Virus record (IMG/VR): IMGVR_UViG_3300000385_000014
Location: 1 to 35,530 of that record
Source of the DNA: a virus
DNA length: 35,530 nucleotides
Strand: one strand, 5' to 3'
The notes under the pieces were generated by a model. That model did not search any database. It worked only from the letters and a program-made list of their open reading frames with translations, and had not been told where the DNA came from. The translations under genes and the position numbers were made by a program. Positions 19,314-28,809 of the stretch are shown here, one piece after another (position 1 is the stretch's first letter; every line of letters begins with the position of its first letter).

Positions 19314-22300
19314 ATGTCAAAGCAGATAAAGCTAGGATTTGATAAGGTACCATCTCCTAGCGCAATACAATTTGTTCCACTTTATGATATCGCCACAGGT
19401 ATACCTCTCAGAGATATATCACAACAGATAATTGTCACGCAGATTGAAGGCGCTTTGGACGTCTTCTTTCTGTCTGATAATTCGTCATCTGTTGTTGTTA
19501 ATCAAGATTTAATTGCCGGCTCCATTCCTATCGAAGAGCAATTTCCTCTAGAGTCGGAAGTAAGTTCGACGTTACTTGGCGTTCCTAGAGCAGAAGAACA
19601 ACTGTCTTTATTTTCTGACGTGTCGACTTATGGGCTAGACGACGACAGTTGGGAGTATTTTACATTTGATGGAATTTTTCGTGTTCCAAGTCAATGGTAT
19701 ACACGCAGAAATACTGTTTACGGCAACAGACAAGGCGTCCAATTTTATGAAGGCACGAATGAACAAGCGCTTTATTTAAAAGCATATCCAGTAAACTGGA
19801 CGTTTCCTTTTGGTCCAGGCTGGGAAAGATCAGGAAGATACAACGAAAACATATATCGACAGTATTTGAATTTTATTGTATTAGGTAAAGTTTTTTACAA
19901 ATATTACACAGATCCAAATTTTTTAGGAATATACGACTTTTTCGCAGAGTCTAATTTCATACCTGATTTTATTAAGGTCGTAAACTCTGCTGGAATAGAA
20001 ATCGAAGACTTGGATGTCACATACGGCGGTCCAGGATTCACTTCGTTCGCTGGCGGAAGCAGCTATTATGACGTAGACTATGGTGATGATCTAGATAGAG
20101 CATTCGAACAAATTGAAAAATGGACAGTAGCTTTTCAAGATCTTTTAAATGAGTCTTTGCCAGACCCAAGATCCGTCACAGGACCAGGCGCTCCTCTTTA
20201 TCAACTAGATTTAACTAGAGCAGCAAATGACGCCGAGTCAAATGGACAAATAAGACCTGGGGCGTCGAGTAACGGGATATATACGGGCATTTTACAGAGT
20301 CGAGAAACTTTTAGGTATCAGCCAGGACGTATCAGCGGCTTTACATACGGCATACGATTAAGAAATGATCCAAGAAGTAACGGAAACTTCATCGAGTTTG
20401 GTTGCACAAACGATACAGACCATTATGTTTTTCAGATTAGAGGTTCGCAGTTTAATATTGTAAGAAGAAGTACCATAAAACTTGATGACGATCTTCTCCG
20501 AAGACAAGGTCTTACGCCTGATTTTCAATCAGCGACACCAGTATATCCATTAGGCGGATTCGCATCTACTCCATTATACGAGACAGTTATTCCTAGAGAT
20601 AATTTTAATGGCGACTCTTTAGATGGTAATGGGCCATCGAGATATATCATTTCGTTTGAAGATGTTACCATGTTCAAGATCGAGTTTGGTTGGTATGGCG
20701 CGATTGGAGCAAAGTTTTACGCATATGTACCATTTGGCAATGATGGCGCTAGATGGGTGTTGATTCATACGCTTGTGATTGAAAACGGAATGGGCGAACC
20801 TTGTTTACAGAATCCCAACTTTAGATTCAGATATCTGTTAGGCGTTACTGACACAACTACACTCAGAGAGCCTATTTACGTTTATAAGTACGGGGCTTCA
20901 TATTACATCGACGGCGGCGACGAAGGCACTAAGAAAGTTTTATCTGGCTCTTCTTCACCAAAACAGTTCATCGACTTCACACCAAATATAGGAATTTTCC
21001 CCAAGTCGGTTATGATAAATCAGCTTGGTGAAGAAATACTCAATCGAAAACAAGTTTACCCTACGACGCTCTCTGTTAATTCTACTGAACCATCACGAGT
21101 TAATGTTGTAGAAATTCAAGGTTCTCCGGAAGGGCATCATTATCATTATTCCCCTAGTTTACACAACGGAAGGAACAAGGAAACTCGTGAGATAGATATT
21201 CTTATATCTGAAGACGGTCAACGGGTTCTTACAGACAATGGGGTTTTGGTACCAGAAGATGAAGGCAAGAAAATTGTAGCCGATGGACTGTACAACGTAT
21301 ATATCGGAGAGCCTAATGTTGCGGGCAATTCTGCTCCGATTTTAAGAAGATCTGAATATAATTTAGTTTCTGGAAACATGTCCGAGTTAGTGCGATTGTA
21401 TTCTACATCTGAATCAGTTGACCCTAGAGCAAGAACATTTACCGGAGTCAAGTTAACTGGAACGACTAAGGTTGTCGCTTCAGACATAGGCGTGACCAGC
21501 AACACGATGAAAATACATTTCTTAAATCCTGTCGCGAGAGATTCAGACACGGGTAGACATTTCGCAGATTTCAGAGTAGGAGTTACTCCTCTCAAACCTA
21601 CATTAGGCTCAGTAGAAATAGTAGTAGACGAAGAACAGCAAACAACTGAAACTGTACCAGAAATTCTCTTTGGAGAAGGCGAAAATCAAAGATTATTAAC
21701 TCCTAATGATCCCGAGTTCTTGTCAGTCGACTGGTCGGCATATCAGGAACAAAACGATCTAGACGGCGTAGAAATACAAGAGTGGGACCCTACATACGGT
21801 ATTAAATTTGATATCGATCCTAGATTGCCTAGACCATTAGGAGAAGATTCGGGTGTCATATCGTGTGTTGTTATGAATATACTTACAGTGCCTTACTTTG
21901 TGTCTAAAGTCGAAACAGTTGGTGACGAAATACGACTGTTTGTAAACGGAGGCTCTATAGGAACAGCACCTAGAATAGGGGAGCAATCTGTAGGTATTGC
22001 CGAAATAGGAATAAACAATCTACCATCTGGTATCAAGATATTATCAGAGCCTGTTCAAACTACCACAAACGAAGAATATGTTGTGGTAGACGCTGATCCA
22101 ACACAGCACCCAAATTATAACGAAAATGATCCAAGAATACAACTAAGATCGATAAGATTAACGGATAACTTCCAAGTAGATTCTTTTGATGATGACGGAG
22201 TTCCTCTATTCGACTATAAGAATATAATCGCAGAAAGAACGCTACAGTATAATATTAAGCCATTGTATCCTGTGTTTATGATGAATGATGGGGCAAGAAT

Positions 22301-22724
22301 AAATAACATCGTTATTGAAGAAATTACTACTGAAACGAACTATAGCCATACTCCAAATTGGCTCAGCGTTCCTGATAGCGATACGACAGGAGACGGAAAT
22401 TTTGACAATAATGTAATCAAGTTTAGTGGAGGAAGTTCATTAGCAAATGCTCCAGCAAATTTTGTTTCTGTTGATAGACTATCTTCGGTTAGATTAGACA
22501 CTCAAACTCAACAGCCTCTGCGACCAGGAACTTCTATTTACAGTTTGTTTGTAGACGGCGGTTCAACGGAAAGAATAGACTTGAGCAATATCTTTAATTA
22601 CGACAGAAAAACTATCGCGACAGGATTATATAATAACAGAGCCACTTTCTTTACGTCGACGCCTCTCGACAACAATTTTATTGGCGACTCTGAAATCTCT
22701 CTGACTCTTGAGGAACAAAACTAA
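19314..22724 (+). CDS. Large tail structural protein, short paralogue of the preceding gene
   Basis: An 1136-residue protein whose backbone parallels the preceding gene: SEVSSTLLGVPRAEEQLSLF, ETFRYQPGRISGFTYGI (about residues 331-347), VTMFKIEFGWYGAIGAKFY (about 451-469), ARWVLIHTL, YKYGASYYIDGGDEGT (about 524-539) and NRKQVYPTTLSV. Only about 115 residues separate the FRYQPGR and VTMFKIEF motifs, against about 985 in the preceding protein, because the Cys-x-Arg-Asp block is absent. A GHHYHYSPS motif (His609, His611) is a potential metal site. The C-terminal half is beta-rich and has no clear counterpart. The start lies 3 bases after the previous stop with an AAGAG-type ribosome site. The stop overlaps the next start by one base (TAATG). 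The virion structural role is inferred from the shared backbone and the neighbourhood. Confidence 0.7.
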   Translation: MSKQIKLGFDKVPSPSAIQFVPLYDIATGIPLRDISQQIIVTQIEGALDVFFLSDNSSSVVVNQDLIAGSIPIEEQFPLESEVSSTLLGVPRAEEQLSLFSDVSTYGLDDDSWEYFTFDGIFRVPSQWYTRRNTVYGNRQGVQFYEGTNEQALYLKAYPVNWTFPFGPGWERSGRYNENIYRQYLNFIVLGKVFYKYYTDPNFLGIYDFFAESNFIPDFIKVVNSAGIEIEDLDVTYGGPGFTSFAGGSSYYDVDYGDDLDRAFEQIEKWTVAFQDLLNESLPDPRSVTGPGAPLYQLDLTRAANDAESNGQIRPGASSNGIYTGILQSRETFRYQPGRISGFTYGIRLRNDPRSNGNFIEFGCTNDTDHYVFQIRGSQFNIVRRSTIKLDDDLLRRQGLTPDFQSATPVYPLGGFASTPLYETVIPRDNFNGDSLDGNGPSRYIISFEDVTMFKIEFGWYGAIGAKFYAYVPFGNDGARWVLIHTLVIENGMGEPCLQNPNFRFRYLLGVTDTTTLREPIYVYKYGASYYIDGGDEGTKKVLSGSSSPKQFIDFTPNIGIFPKSVMINQLGEEILNRKQVYPTTLSVNSTEPSRVNVVEIQGSPEGHHYHYSPSLHNGRNKETREIDILISEDGQRVLTDNGVLVPEDEGKKIVADGLYNVYIGEPNVAGNSAPILRRSEYNLVSGNMSELVRLYSTSESVDPRARTFTGVKLTGTTKVVASDIGVTSNTMKIHFLNPVARDSDTGRHFADFRVGVTPLKPTLGSVEIVVDEEQQTTETVPEILFGEGENQRLLTPNDPEFLSVDWSAYQEQNDLDGVEIQEWDPTYGIKFDIDPRLPRPLGEDSGVISCVVMNILTVPYFVSKVETVGDEIRLFVNGGSIGTAPRIGEQSVGIAEIGINNLPSGIKILSEPVQTTTNEEYVVVDADPTQHPNYNENDPRIQLRSIRLTDNFQVDSFDDDGVPLFDYKNIIAERTLQYNIKPLYPVFMMNDGARINNIVIEEITTETNYSHTPNWLSVPDSDTTGDGNFDNNVIKFSGGSSLANAPANFVSVDRLSSVRLDTQTQQPLRPGTSIYSLFVDGGSTERIDLSNIFNYDRKTIATGLYNNRATFFTSTPLDNNFIGDSEISLTLEEQN

Positions 22725-25207
22725 TGGCAGAATTCATTTTTGGTCTCAATACAGAAAAGAGTTTTGCTGACGTTGTAAATCCAACAGAAGCGCTTTTAAA
22801 CTTGGGCGTTGATACTAGAGACGTTGATATTATAAGACCTTTGCCCGACCTCGGATTGTCACGAAACGATCTTAAGACCTTGTCTGGTCTAGATTTTGAT
22901 ATAAAAAAAGAAGCGATTTCAATTAGCGCTGACTTGAGCGAAAGCATTCAGTTAATAGAAGATAGTGCATCGGTTCGTAATCCCATACCTTTTGATTTAA
23001 TTGTTGATAATGCACTTCAGGCAGGTTCGTTTAAGTACAAATATTTGGATTATACTGAGACTGATTTAAATAATCTGATTAAGGGCGCTGATATATCTAC
23101 GTCAAGACTGTCTTCTTGGTCTTCTTTTGACAGTCCACCCACTTCAACTTCTCCCATTTTTTATGGCGGAGATTTAATCGTTAATCCTTCTGGCACTGGT
23201 AGATCTCAGCTTAGAATAACAGGTCTCGATTTTACCGATGAACCTGTTGGTAGAAAATATTCGGCTGAAGTGCCTACACATTTAATCACGCTTAATATCG
23301 GAGGTGTAGACAAACAATTCTATGCGATGCAAGGTATCCCAATTGAGTTTGAGGGATTCTTCAGAAACGGCACAGTTAGGCATAGGGTTGACTCCTTTGC
23401 TCCTGGTATTCTGCCCACTTGGGAAATCGAAAACTTAGATGACGGCAGACTGACAGTATTCGAAGATCAAGGCTTAAACTTGATGTCCAGCAACGCAGTT
23501 TCGATATCAGACTTTAAAGCTAGAGAGCGAAAACTTAGATTTTACTACCCACCGAATAACATCAAGGAGTTGAATGTTAGCGGTATCAGCGCGACGCAGT
23601 TGCCAAACGATATATTACCTGAGCTTACGCACTATTACTTCACGAGTAATTTGATTCAAGATCTACCAAACTTAGCAGTAATTACGCCAAAGTTGAGCGT
23701 AGTCGATATGTCTCGTAATGCGCTGTATTCTGGTGTCGACACAGAAGCAAACGTGGAGCTGAATAAACTTCCCACTTCTATCACTAGAATAGAAGCAAAT
23801 TACTGTTTTCGAGATAGTACGCGAATCGATTTAAGTAGTTATACTAATTTAGTAAGGCTGGGAATTTTTGGTACCTATAGCGGAACCTACATGAGAGACA
23901 GTGGACCTACTCCGGCTGTAAATTCAAGCACAATAGAATCATATTCAATATATGGGCATCTTTATGGTAGACTAGACAGAAGTGTAGCCGATGCTCCAAA
24001 CTTAAGTTATATTAACATACAATACAACAACATAACTTCTATGTTAGATGACGATGGTGTGACTCCAATCGAAATAGCTTTTCAATCAGAAAACCTTACT
24101 CAGTTTTATTCGCTTTCAAACTCACATAATATAATTGATTTTTCTGGTCAACAAAATTTAAGAGTCTATTTTCATCGATATAGCCGAGGACTATTTTCAC
24201 CTAATCCTGGTAGCGCCAGTATAACTGGAAAATTCAATAATATGCCAGCGCTCGATTATGTAAATTTTTATGCTTGTGATGCTAGAGGCGATATAACTAA
24301 CGAATTCTCTAATTTACCCGCATTAAGAGTGATAGACCTTAGATATAGTAGAGTTCATGGTCGTATAGCAAACAGTAGTTTTTTTGGCACAGAGAATTTG
24401 AGATATTTAAGGCTTGCTGGTGCTGCTGGTGGAGAAGACGGCAGAACTTTAGGGCAAATTGACAATGGTTCTGGCGGTACTACAAACGTCACTAACTTCT
24501 TTGAAGAAGATTGTTTTAAAACGACCCTAGGCATGTTTGATATAATTGTAATATCGAATAGAGTCGTAACGGGAGAACTACCAGATCTCACAGAAAACCG
24601 GAGATTATGGAGACTTTACGTTGCGGCTACTGGGCTTTCTGGTGGGTTAGCTAAACAAAACGGGTTTAGTTCAAACGTCAATTTAAGATATCTATACTTA
24701 CACGCAAATCAAATTGAAGAGCCTGTGCCGCAAATAAATTCAAATACGGTTTATAGAATTTACTTGTATGGGAATAGGCTGTACGGTCGAATGTTACCTT
24801 ATGCTTGCCCATCGGCATCTCACATATATATGCAAAATAATAATATTGGGTTAAACTCAAGCGGCGTCGAAGATCCAAACTTAGGAGCAATACCCGACTT
24901 CTCAGCTTGTAGAAATCTTAGAGAATTGAACTTAGGTAATAATTATTTTACTGGATATACTCCTGGGGCATTTAGATCAATAACTCTCATTAGAAATATA
25001 AATTTAAGCAACAATAATATAAGCAGAGTTGATGCGTTTAACATTTTAGCTGATTTAGTTACTAACTGGGAAACAAACAACAGAAGTGGCGTCATAGTTA
25101 ATCTTACGGGTAACGGTAAATTTACTGAAGGTGATATTCTTGCGGACGAAATATATGGCGGATACTTAACCTTTTTAAGAACAGCTGGCTGGAGTATATC
25201 AATCTAA
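22724..25207 (+). CDS. Leucine-rich-repeat tail/adhesin protein
   Basis: An 827-residue protein. The N-terminus (FADVVNPTEALLNLG, then RNDLKTLSGLDF) resembles that of the reverse-strand gene nearby and may be a virion-docking module. From about residue 275 to 805 the sequence is a series of irregular leucine-rich repeats: LNVSGISATQLPND, LSVVDMSRNALYSG, LRVIDLRYSRVHGRI, LRYLRLAGAAGG, LRYLYLHANQIEEPVPQI, IYLYGNRLYGRMLPY, IYMQNNNIG, LRELNLGNNYFTGYTPGAF and INLSNNNISRVDAFN. It ends with a cap-like YLTFLRTAGWSISI. The repeats are roughly 20-27 residues long, carry the LxxLxLxxN pattern, and should form a solenoid that binds protein or glycan ligands. Its place among fibre genes suggests a receptor-binding role, which is inference. 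The gene overlaps both neighbours by one base (TAATG). Confidence 0.75.
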   Translation: MAEFIFGLNTEKSFADVVNPTEALLNLGVDTRDVDIIRPLPDLGLSRNDLKTLSGLDFDIKKEAISISADLSESIQLIEDSASVRNPIPFDLIVDNALQAGSFKYKYLDYTETDLNNLIKGADISTSRLSSWSSFDSPPTSTSPIFYGGDLIVNPSGTGRSQLRITGLDFTDEPVGRKYSAEVPTHLITLNIGGVDKQFYAMQGIPIEFEGFFRNGTVRHRVDSFAPGILPTWEIENLDDGRLTVFEDQGLNLMSSNAVSISDFKARERKLRFYYPPNNIKELNVSGISATQLPNDILPELTHYYFTSNLIQDLPNLAVITPKLSVVDMSRNALYSGVDTEANVELNKLPTSITRIEANYCFRDSTRIDLSSYTNLVRLGIFGTYSGTYMRDSGPTPAVNSSTIESYSIYGHLYGRLDRSVADAPNLSYINIQYNNITSMLDDDGVTPIEIAFQSENLTQFYSLSNSHNIIDFSGQQNLRVYFHRYSRGLFSPNPGSASITGKFNNMPALDYVNFYACDARGDITNEFSNLPALRVIDLRYSRVHGRIANSSFFGTENLRYLRLAGAAGGEDGRTLGQIDNGSGGTTNVTNFFEEDCFKTTLGMFDIIVISNRVVTGELPDLTENRRLWRLYVAATGLSGGLAKQNGFSSNVNLRYLYLHANQIEEPVPQINSNTVYRIYLYGNRLYGRMLPYACPSASHIYMQNNNIGLNSSGVEDPNLGAIPDFSACRNLRELNLGNNYFTGYTPGAFRSITLIRNINLSNNNISRVDAFNILADLVTNWETNNRSGVIVNLTGNGKFTEGDILADEIYGGYLTFLRTAGWSISI

Positions 25208-26481
25208 TGGCTAGAGGATTCGTAATAGACTTAAATCTGTCCGAGATGGACAGCAGAAACAAAGACTCTCTCGCGCTTAATAACTTAGGAGGAGCGGGAA
25301 CTTCAAGCGCTTTGTCGTTGCTCATAAACAATACCAGCAACGAAAGCGTCATGAAAAATAGCAGAAGCTATAATATCACAAATATTGAAAGGACCGGAAA
25401 TCAGCTATTCTTTAGATTTGGAGTTCCCATAGATTTTAGAGTTGGGAATTTAATCAATATCACTGGCGTAACTCCAGCTGAATATAATTTAGTTGACGCT
25501 AGGGTCTCTGTAATTGGAACAGACTTCTTTGTGGTTGATGTTACGAGCGAAGACGTCTTTCCAGCATACGTCAGCGGAGGTGTTGCCGAAGGTTCAGATT
25601 TTATTACGGAAACTATCTTCAAAACAGTAGTGGGACAGGGGACATTTCCTACAACACTATTCTCAAGAAGAAATGACGAACAAGTCGTCTTTTCTAACAA
25701 CACTAGAGTTACAGTTACAACAACAGATTCTGAAAGTCAATATGTAGTTATAGATTCTGATGGAGTAGATAGCTTTCAATTATCAATCGAGACACCCTTT
25801 GGATTATATAATACTGTTAACTTTCCTAACCCAAGTGATATTATCTCTATAACAAGAAAAGACGAGGTTACTTTAGAAAATATTTCTAATCTAAATCCAT
25901 TTAGGTTATCAACTATAGCAAATAATCGTAACCAAGGTCCGTCTGGCGGCGGAGGTGAATTTGGCGATGGTGGGGTATTAGGAGTATCAGGAATTGATGC
26001 CGGAGATTTGATTCCTATTACAGATAGATCTACGTTACAAGAGATATTTTCAGGAATTAGTAATAATATAGACTTGTATAGTTTTAGAAGAAGGCGTTCA
26101 GTGGTCGTCGACGAAGACGCGTTCTACGACTTACCTATAACCTTTGATGGTGCCCTGGCTATAACTAATACGAGTGAAATCGATATAACTACAGAGGGCT
26201 CTCCTGGTATTTTTATATACAACGGCAGCGATTCTGTTAGAGCATTCTCAGATAATAGTAACCCATGGAGCGATACTGTCGTGGGTAGCGGTTACACAAC
26301 AACTCAATCTACAGTAGCAACAGTTAGGACACTTCAGGCAACAAGACCTAACTTTGAGGACTTAAACGTAGTTGTAGAAAGTGGAGATGCGTTAAACGAG
26401 TATACACACAAAATACCAATTCGCGTGGAAGACGGCACTGGTGAGAGGACATATTTCTTGCTAGCCAAATTAGTCAATTAG
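25207..26481 (+). CDS. Phage structural protein with Gly-rich hinge
   Basis: A 424-residue protein. The N-terminus (VIDLNLSEMDSRNKDSLALN, then NLGGAG) has the conserved Leu/Asn-rich docking pattern of marine myovirus tail proteins. Residues about 70-110 hold a small beta module (RVGNLINITGVTPAEYNLV) like those that sense boundary segments in other virion proteins. A glycine hinge (GPSGGGGEFGDGGVLGVSG, about residues 242-260) separates it from a C-terminal domain with SRRRRS-like basic residues (FRRRRSVVVDED) and a final strand RTYFLLAKLVN. No enzyme signature was recognised. The end overlaps the opposite-strand gene by 12 bases, so the two transcripts converge. The function beyond virion structure is unknown. 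Confidence 0.6.
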   Translation: MARGFVIDLNLSEMDSRNKDSLALNNLGGAGTSSALSLLINNTSNESVMKNSRSYNITNIERTGNQLFFRFGVPIDFRVGNLINITGVTPAEYNLVDARVSVIGTDFFVVDVTSEDVFPAYVSGGVAEGSDFITETIFKTVVGQGTFPTTLFSRRNDEQVVFSNNTRVTVTTTDSESQYVVIDSDGVDSFQLSIETPFGLYNTVNFPNPSDIISITRKDEVTLENISNLNPFRLSTIANNRNQGPSGGGGEFGDGGVLGVSGIDAGDLIPITDRSTLQEIFSGISNNIDLYSFRRRRSVVVDEDAFYDLPITFDGALAITNTSEIDITTEGSPGIFIYNGSDSVRAFSDNSNPWSDTVVGSGYTTTQSTVATVRTLQATRPNFEDLNVVVESGDALNEYTHKIPIRVEDGTGERTYFLLAKLVN

Positions 26482-26488
26482 TAATTTG
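26466..26488. repeat. Inverted repeat across the convergent stop codons
   Basis: CAAATTA and TAATTTG form a perfect 7-base inverted repeat with a 9-base loop, centred on the tail-to-tail overlap of the two convergent genes. It could form a hairpin in either transcript. The stem has only one G:C pair per arm and no T-run follows on either strand, so it is a poor intrinsic terminator. It may be chance or a weak processing or pausing site. Confidence 0.35.
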
Positions 26489-28773
26489 TAAGTCTTTCCA
26501 CCAGAAGTCACGCTAAGAGTTTCGGTATAGTTATTTCCAGCTCCTAGTTGAACAGCTTCTCCTGCGTTTAAATCGACTTTCAATTCTTTTATAGACAGAG
26601 TATTAGCGTCTATTCCCGCGTTTCCTGTAGCTGTATTAGTTTCCAATCCTGTGGCTGTACCGACAAAAGGAGGAGCTGTATCTAATGCAACTACACATAT
26701 CTCTCTGTTTGTGTTATCGGGAGAAATCGTGACAGTAGAGCCGAGAGGTATTATAGCAAGAATATTGTTTGTTAGCGTTATAGTATTGCCAGAAATAGAA
26801 GATACTGTAGTTCCTGAGGGTATAGGTCCAGCAAATTGCACATATGAACCAATTGCTATATTATTAACATCATCTAACGTGATTTGATTTTGCCCATTCG
26901 CGGCGTCTACGCTCACTCGCTTACCGAAAACGCCTTGACAAAAAACGTCTTTACTTCTATCTTCTAGTCCTTTGTCTCGATAAATCGCTAATGTGCGTCC
27001 GGTATTTTGCGGAAATGGCGTTGATGATACTGCAGGTCCTTCATCATAAAGCGGAGAAAGTTCTATCGTAGCTACGCCAGAACCCAAACTTACTGACGCC
27101 ACTCTATATGTGGGCAAACTCGCGTCGTCTGCTATAACGATATGATTTACCTGAATATCTTCTACAGAACTCCCCTCTAACTTTGCGTTAACTACCGGAT
27201 TACTCGCAGAAAACCGCGTTATATCGTAAATTCCTACTATTCCTTTGTATCCAAAAAATACTCCGCCTTCAAGGTAGTTCTCTGCTACTCCTTCACCACG
27301 CATCGCAGCAGGCAGATCATCAACCCGTTCGAACCACGCTTCGAATAAATTAGCATTTAATACGTCAGAAATCTGAACGTACTCGTTGTTTCTTACAAAA
27401 TAATCTCCCCTTTCTAGCCCAGAGAATAAAGAAATGTCGTTAGCGTATTTTCCCTTTCCGGCATATCTCATGCCAGATCCTGATGTTGCTATGCCTTTGA
27501 ATCTATCGCTAGCAACAACTGGAGGATCATAGTCGATCAATATTGAGTTGTCTACAGTAAACGAGGCAGAACTCTCTCTGTTCCATGGGTCTAACTTTCT
27601 TTTGTAAAAATATTCTATCGATAAAGGATTAGGATCTGCTCTAAAAGCAGGGTTTTCAGTATAAAAAAAGTAATATGGAATATAAGTCGATACTGTACTA
27701 TAACTGATAGCGAAATATTTATTAGCGTAATCTATTATATTTGGGTCGGCAGGCTCTGGCCACCAAAGCGTCATTCTGATGTGCAGTTTATCAGAGTAAA
27801 AACTATCAGCCACTCTATATCGAGTTACCAAAGAACTCTCGTCAGATCCTATAGTGTTTTGTAATCTAAGCGTGATGTTTGAGCTTAAAATTCCGCTTGC
27901 ATCTCTACTGAGTAGAATTGTACCATATGTTGCGCTCACTTCATCGATTACAAGAGGTTCTCCATCGACAGGAACGCCGTTTATGTGCGTTATAGTATCT
28001 CTAGAAGATATGGAAGACAAGTCGTTTGTGTCAGTAAACGTTACTGATAGTCCGTCAGTTGTTATAGATATATCTCCAATGGAGACTTCTCGTATTTCAT
28101 CATAGATTGACGTTAGCATCGTCCAGTTATTGTCGTCATTATAATCAATTTCAATTAGAAATAGCCCCGTCCCAATAGCGGCGTATAAATGGCTGTTAGT
28201 TCTAGCAGAAAGAGCCATATACCCTTCCCACTGCACCAGACCAAATGAATCCTGAAACGTATCAAATATTTTATCGTTAAATTGGAATATGCCCTGATCC
28301 CAGAAATTAAATTCTTCAGTGGCAGCGAGAGGCTGAGATATTAGATAATCTCCTGTCAATTGAGTAGCGGAATCGCCTCTTGCTTTTATTTCAGCTTGAG
28401 ATCTAACAGCGAAAGAAGGATAAAACTTGGCGTTTATGCCGTCTCCGCCTCTCAAAAATGGAGGATCTCCTGTGAAAACTTTAGCGTTTTCGACATTATC
28501 TTTAAGGGTAACAAATGGTGTAATGGGTCTAACGGCTCGATTAATATCCGTATATTCGGTAGTCTGTCCGATCAGTTCTTCTAGATTTTCTGTCGTAACT
28601 CTTTCGTTACGCAGTCCCTCAATTGCTTTGAGATCATCTGGCGTGAAACTTTCTTCATCGGAAGGAACTAAATCGTTGAGTAGATTTTTTAAAGACTCAT
28701 AAGGATCATCAACGTCAGATAAATTTCTATCACGTCTCAGTCCAATACTACTATATTTTGGTCTTAAAGCCAT
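26470..28773 (-). CDS. Reverse-strand phage structural protein
   Basis: A 767-residue protein and the only gene on the minus strand. Its N-terminus (ALRPKYSSIGLRRDRNLSDV, then DDPYESLKNLLNDLV, then FTPDDLKAIEGLRNERVT) is of the type that opens many tail proteins of marine T4-like phages. A segment around residues 108-250 (GGDGINAKFYPSF, FWDQGIFQF, LVQWEGYMALSARTNSHLYA, IGTGLFLIEIDYNDDNNWT) loosely resembles a PA14-like carbohydrate-binding beta barrel; this is tentative. Later parts are beta-rich (NTITLTNNILAIIPLGSTVT), and the C-terminus ends YTETLSVTSGGKTYKLLID, similar to the end of the convergent neighbour. Start chosen: ATG at 28773, with a GAGGG site ten bases upstream (28784-28788 on this strand). 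A late promoter on this strand lies at 28802-28809. Its long coding frame and family-type N-terminus show it is a real gene rather than a shadow. Confidence 0.78.
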   Translation of the reverse strand: MALRPKYSSIGLRRDRNLSDVDDPYESLKNLLNDLVPSDEESFTPDDLKAIEGLRNERVTTENLEELIGQTTEYTDINRAVRPITPFVTLKDNVENAKVFTGDPPFLRGGDGINAKFYPSFAVRSQAEIKARGDSATQLTGDYLISQPLAATEEFNFWDQGIFQFNDKIFDTFQDSFGLVQWEGYMALSARTNSHLYAAIGTGLFLIEIDYNDDNNWTMLTSIYDEIREVSIGDISITTDGLSVTFTDTNDLSSISSRDTITHINGVPVDGEPLVIDEVSATYGTILLSRDASGILSSNITLRLQNTIGSDESSLVTRYRVADSFYSDKLHIRMTLWWPEPADPNIIDYANKYFAISYSTVSTYIPYYFFYTENPAFRADPNPLSIEYFYKRKLDPWNRESSASFTVDNSILIDYDPPVVASDRFKGIATSGSGMRYAGKGKYANDISLFSGLERGDYFVRNNEYVQISDVLNANLFEAWFERVDDLPAAMRGEGVAENYLEGGVFFGYKGIVGIYDITRFSASNPVVNAKLEGSSVEDIQVNHIVIADDASLPTYRVASVSLGSGVATIELSPLYDEGPAVSSTPFPQNTGRTLAIYRDKGLEDRSKDVFCQGVFGKRVSVDAANGQNQITLDDVNNIAIGSYVQFAGPIPSGTTVSSISGNTITLTNNILAIIPLGSTVTISPDNTNREICVVALDTAPPFVGTATGLETNTATGNAGIDANTLSIKELKVDLNAGEAVQLGAGNNYTETLSVTSGGKTYKLLID

Positions 28774-28801
28774 AATCCAGCTACCCTCGGTTCGTTGTTT
28801 G

Positions 28802-28809
28802 TATTTATA
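28802..28809 (-). promoter_or_regulatory. T4-type late promoter, minus-strand copy
   Basis: Read on the minus strand this is TATAAATA, the exact -10 element of T4 late promoters recognised by the phage gp55 sigma factor. Its downstream end lies 28 bases before the ATG of the reverse gene at 28773, leaving room for a start about six bases later and the GAGGG ribosome site. It shares two bases with the plus-strand copy. Confidence 0.75.
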
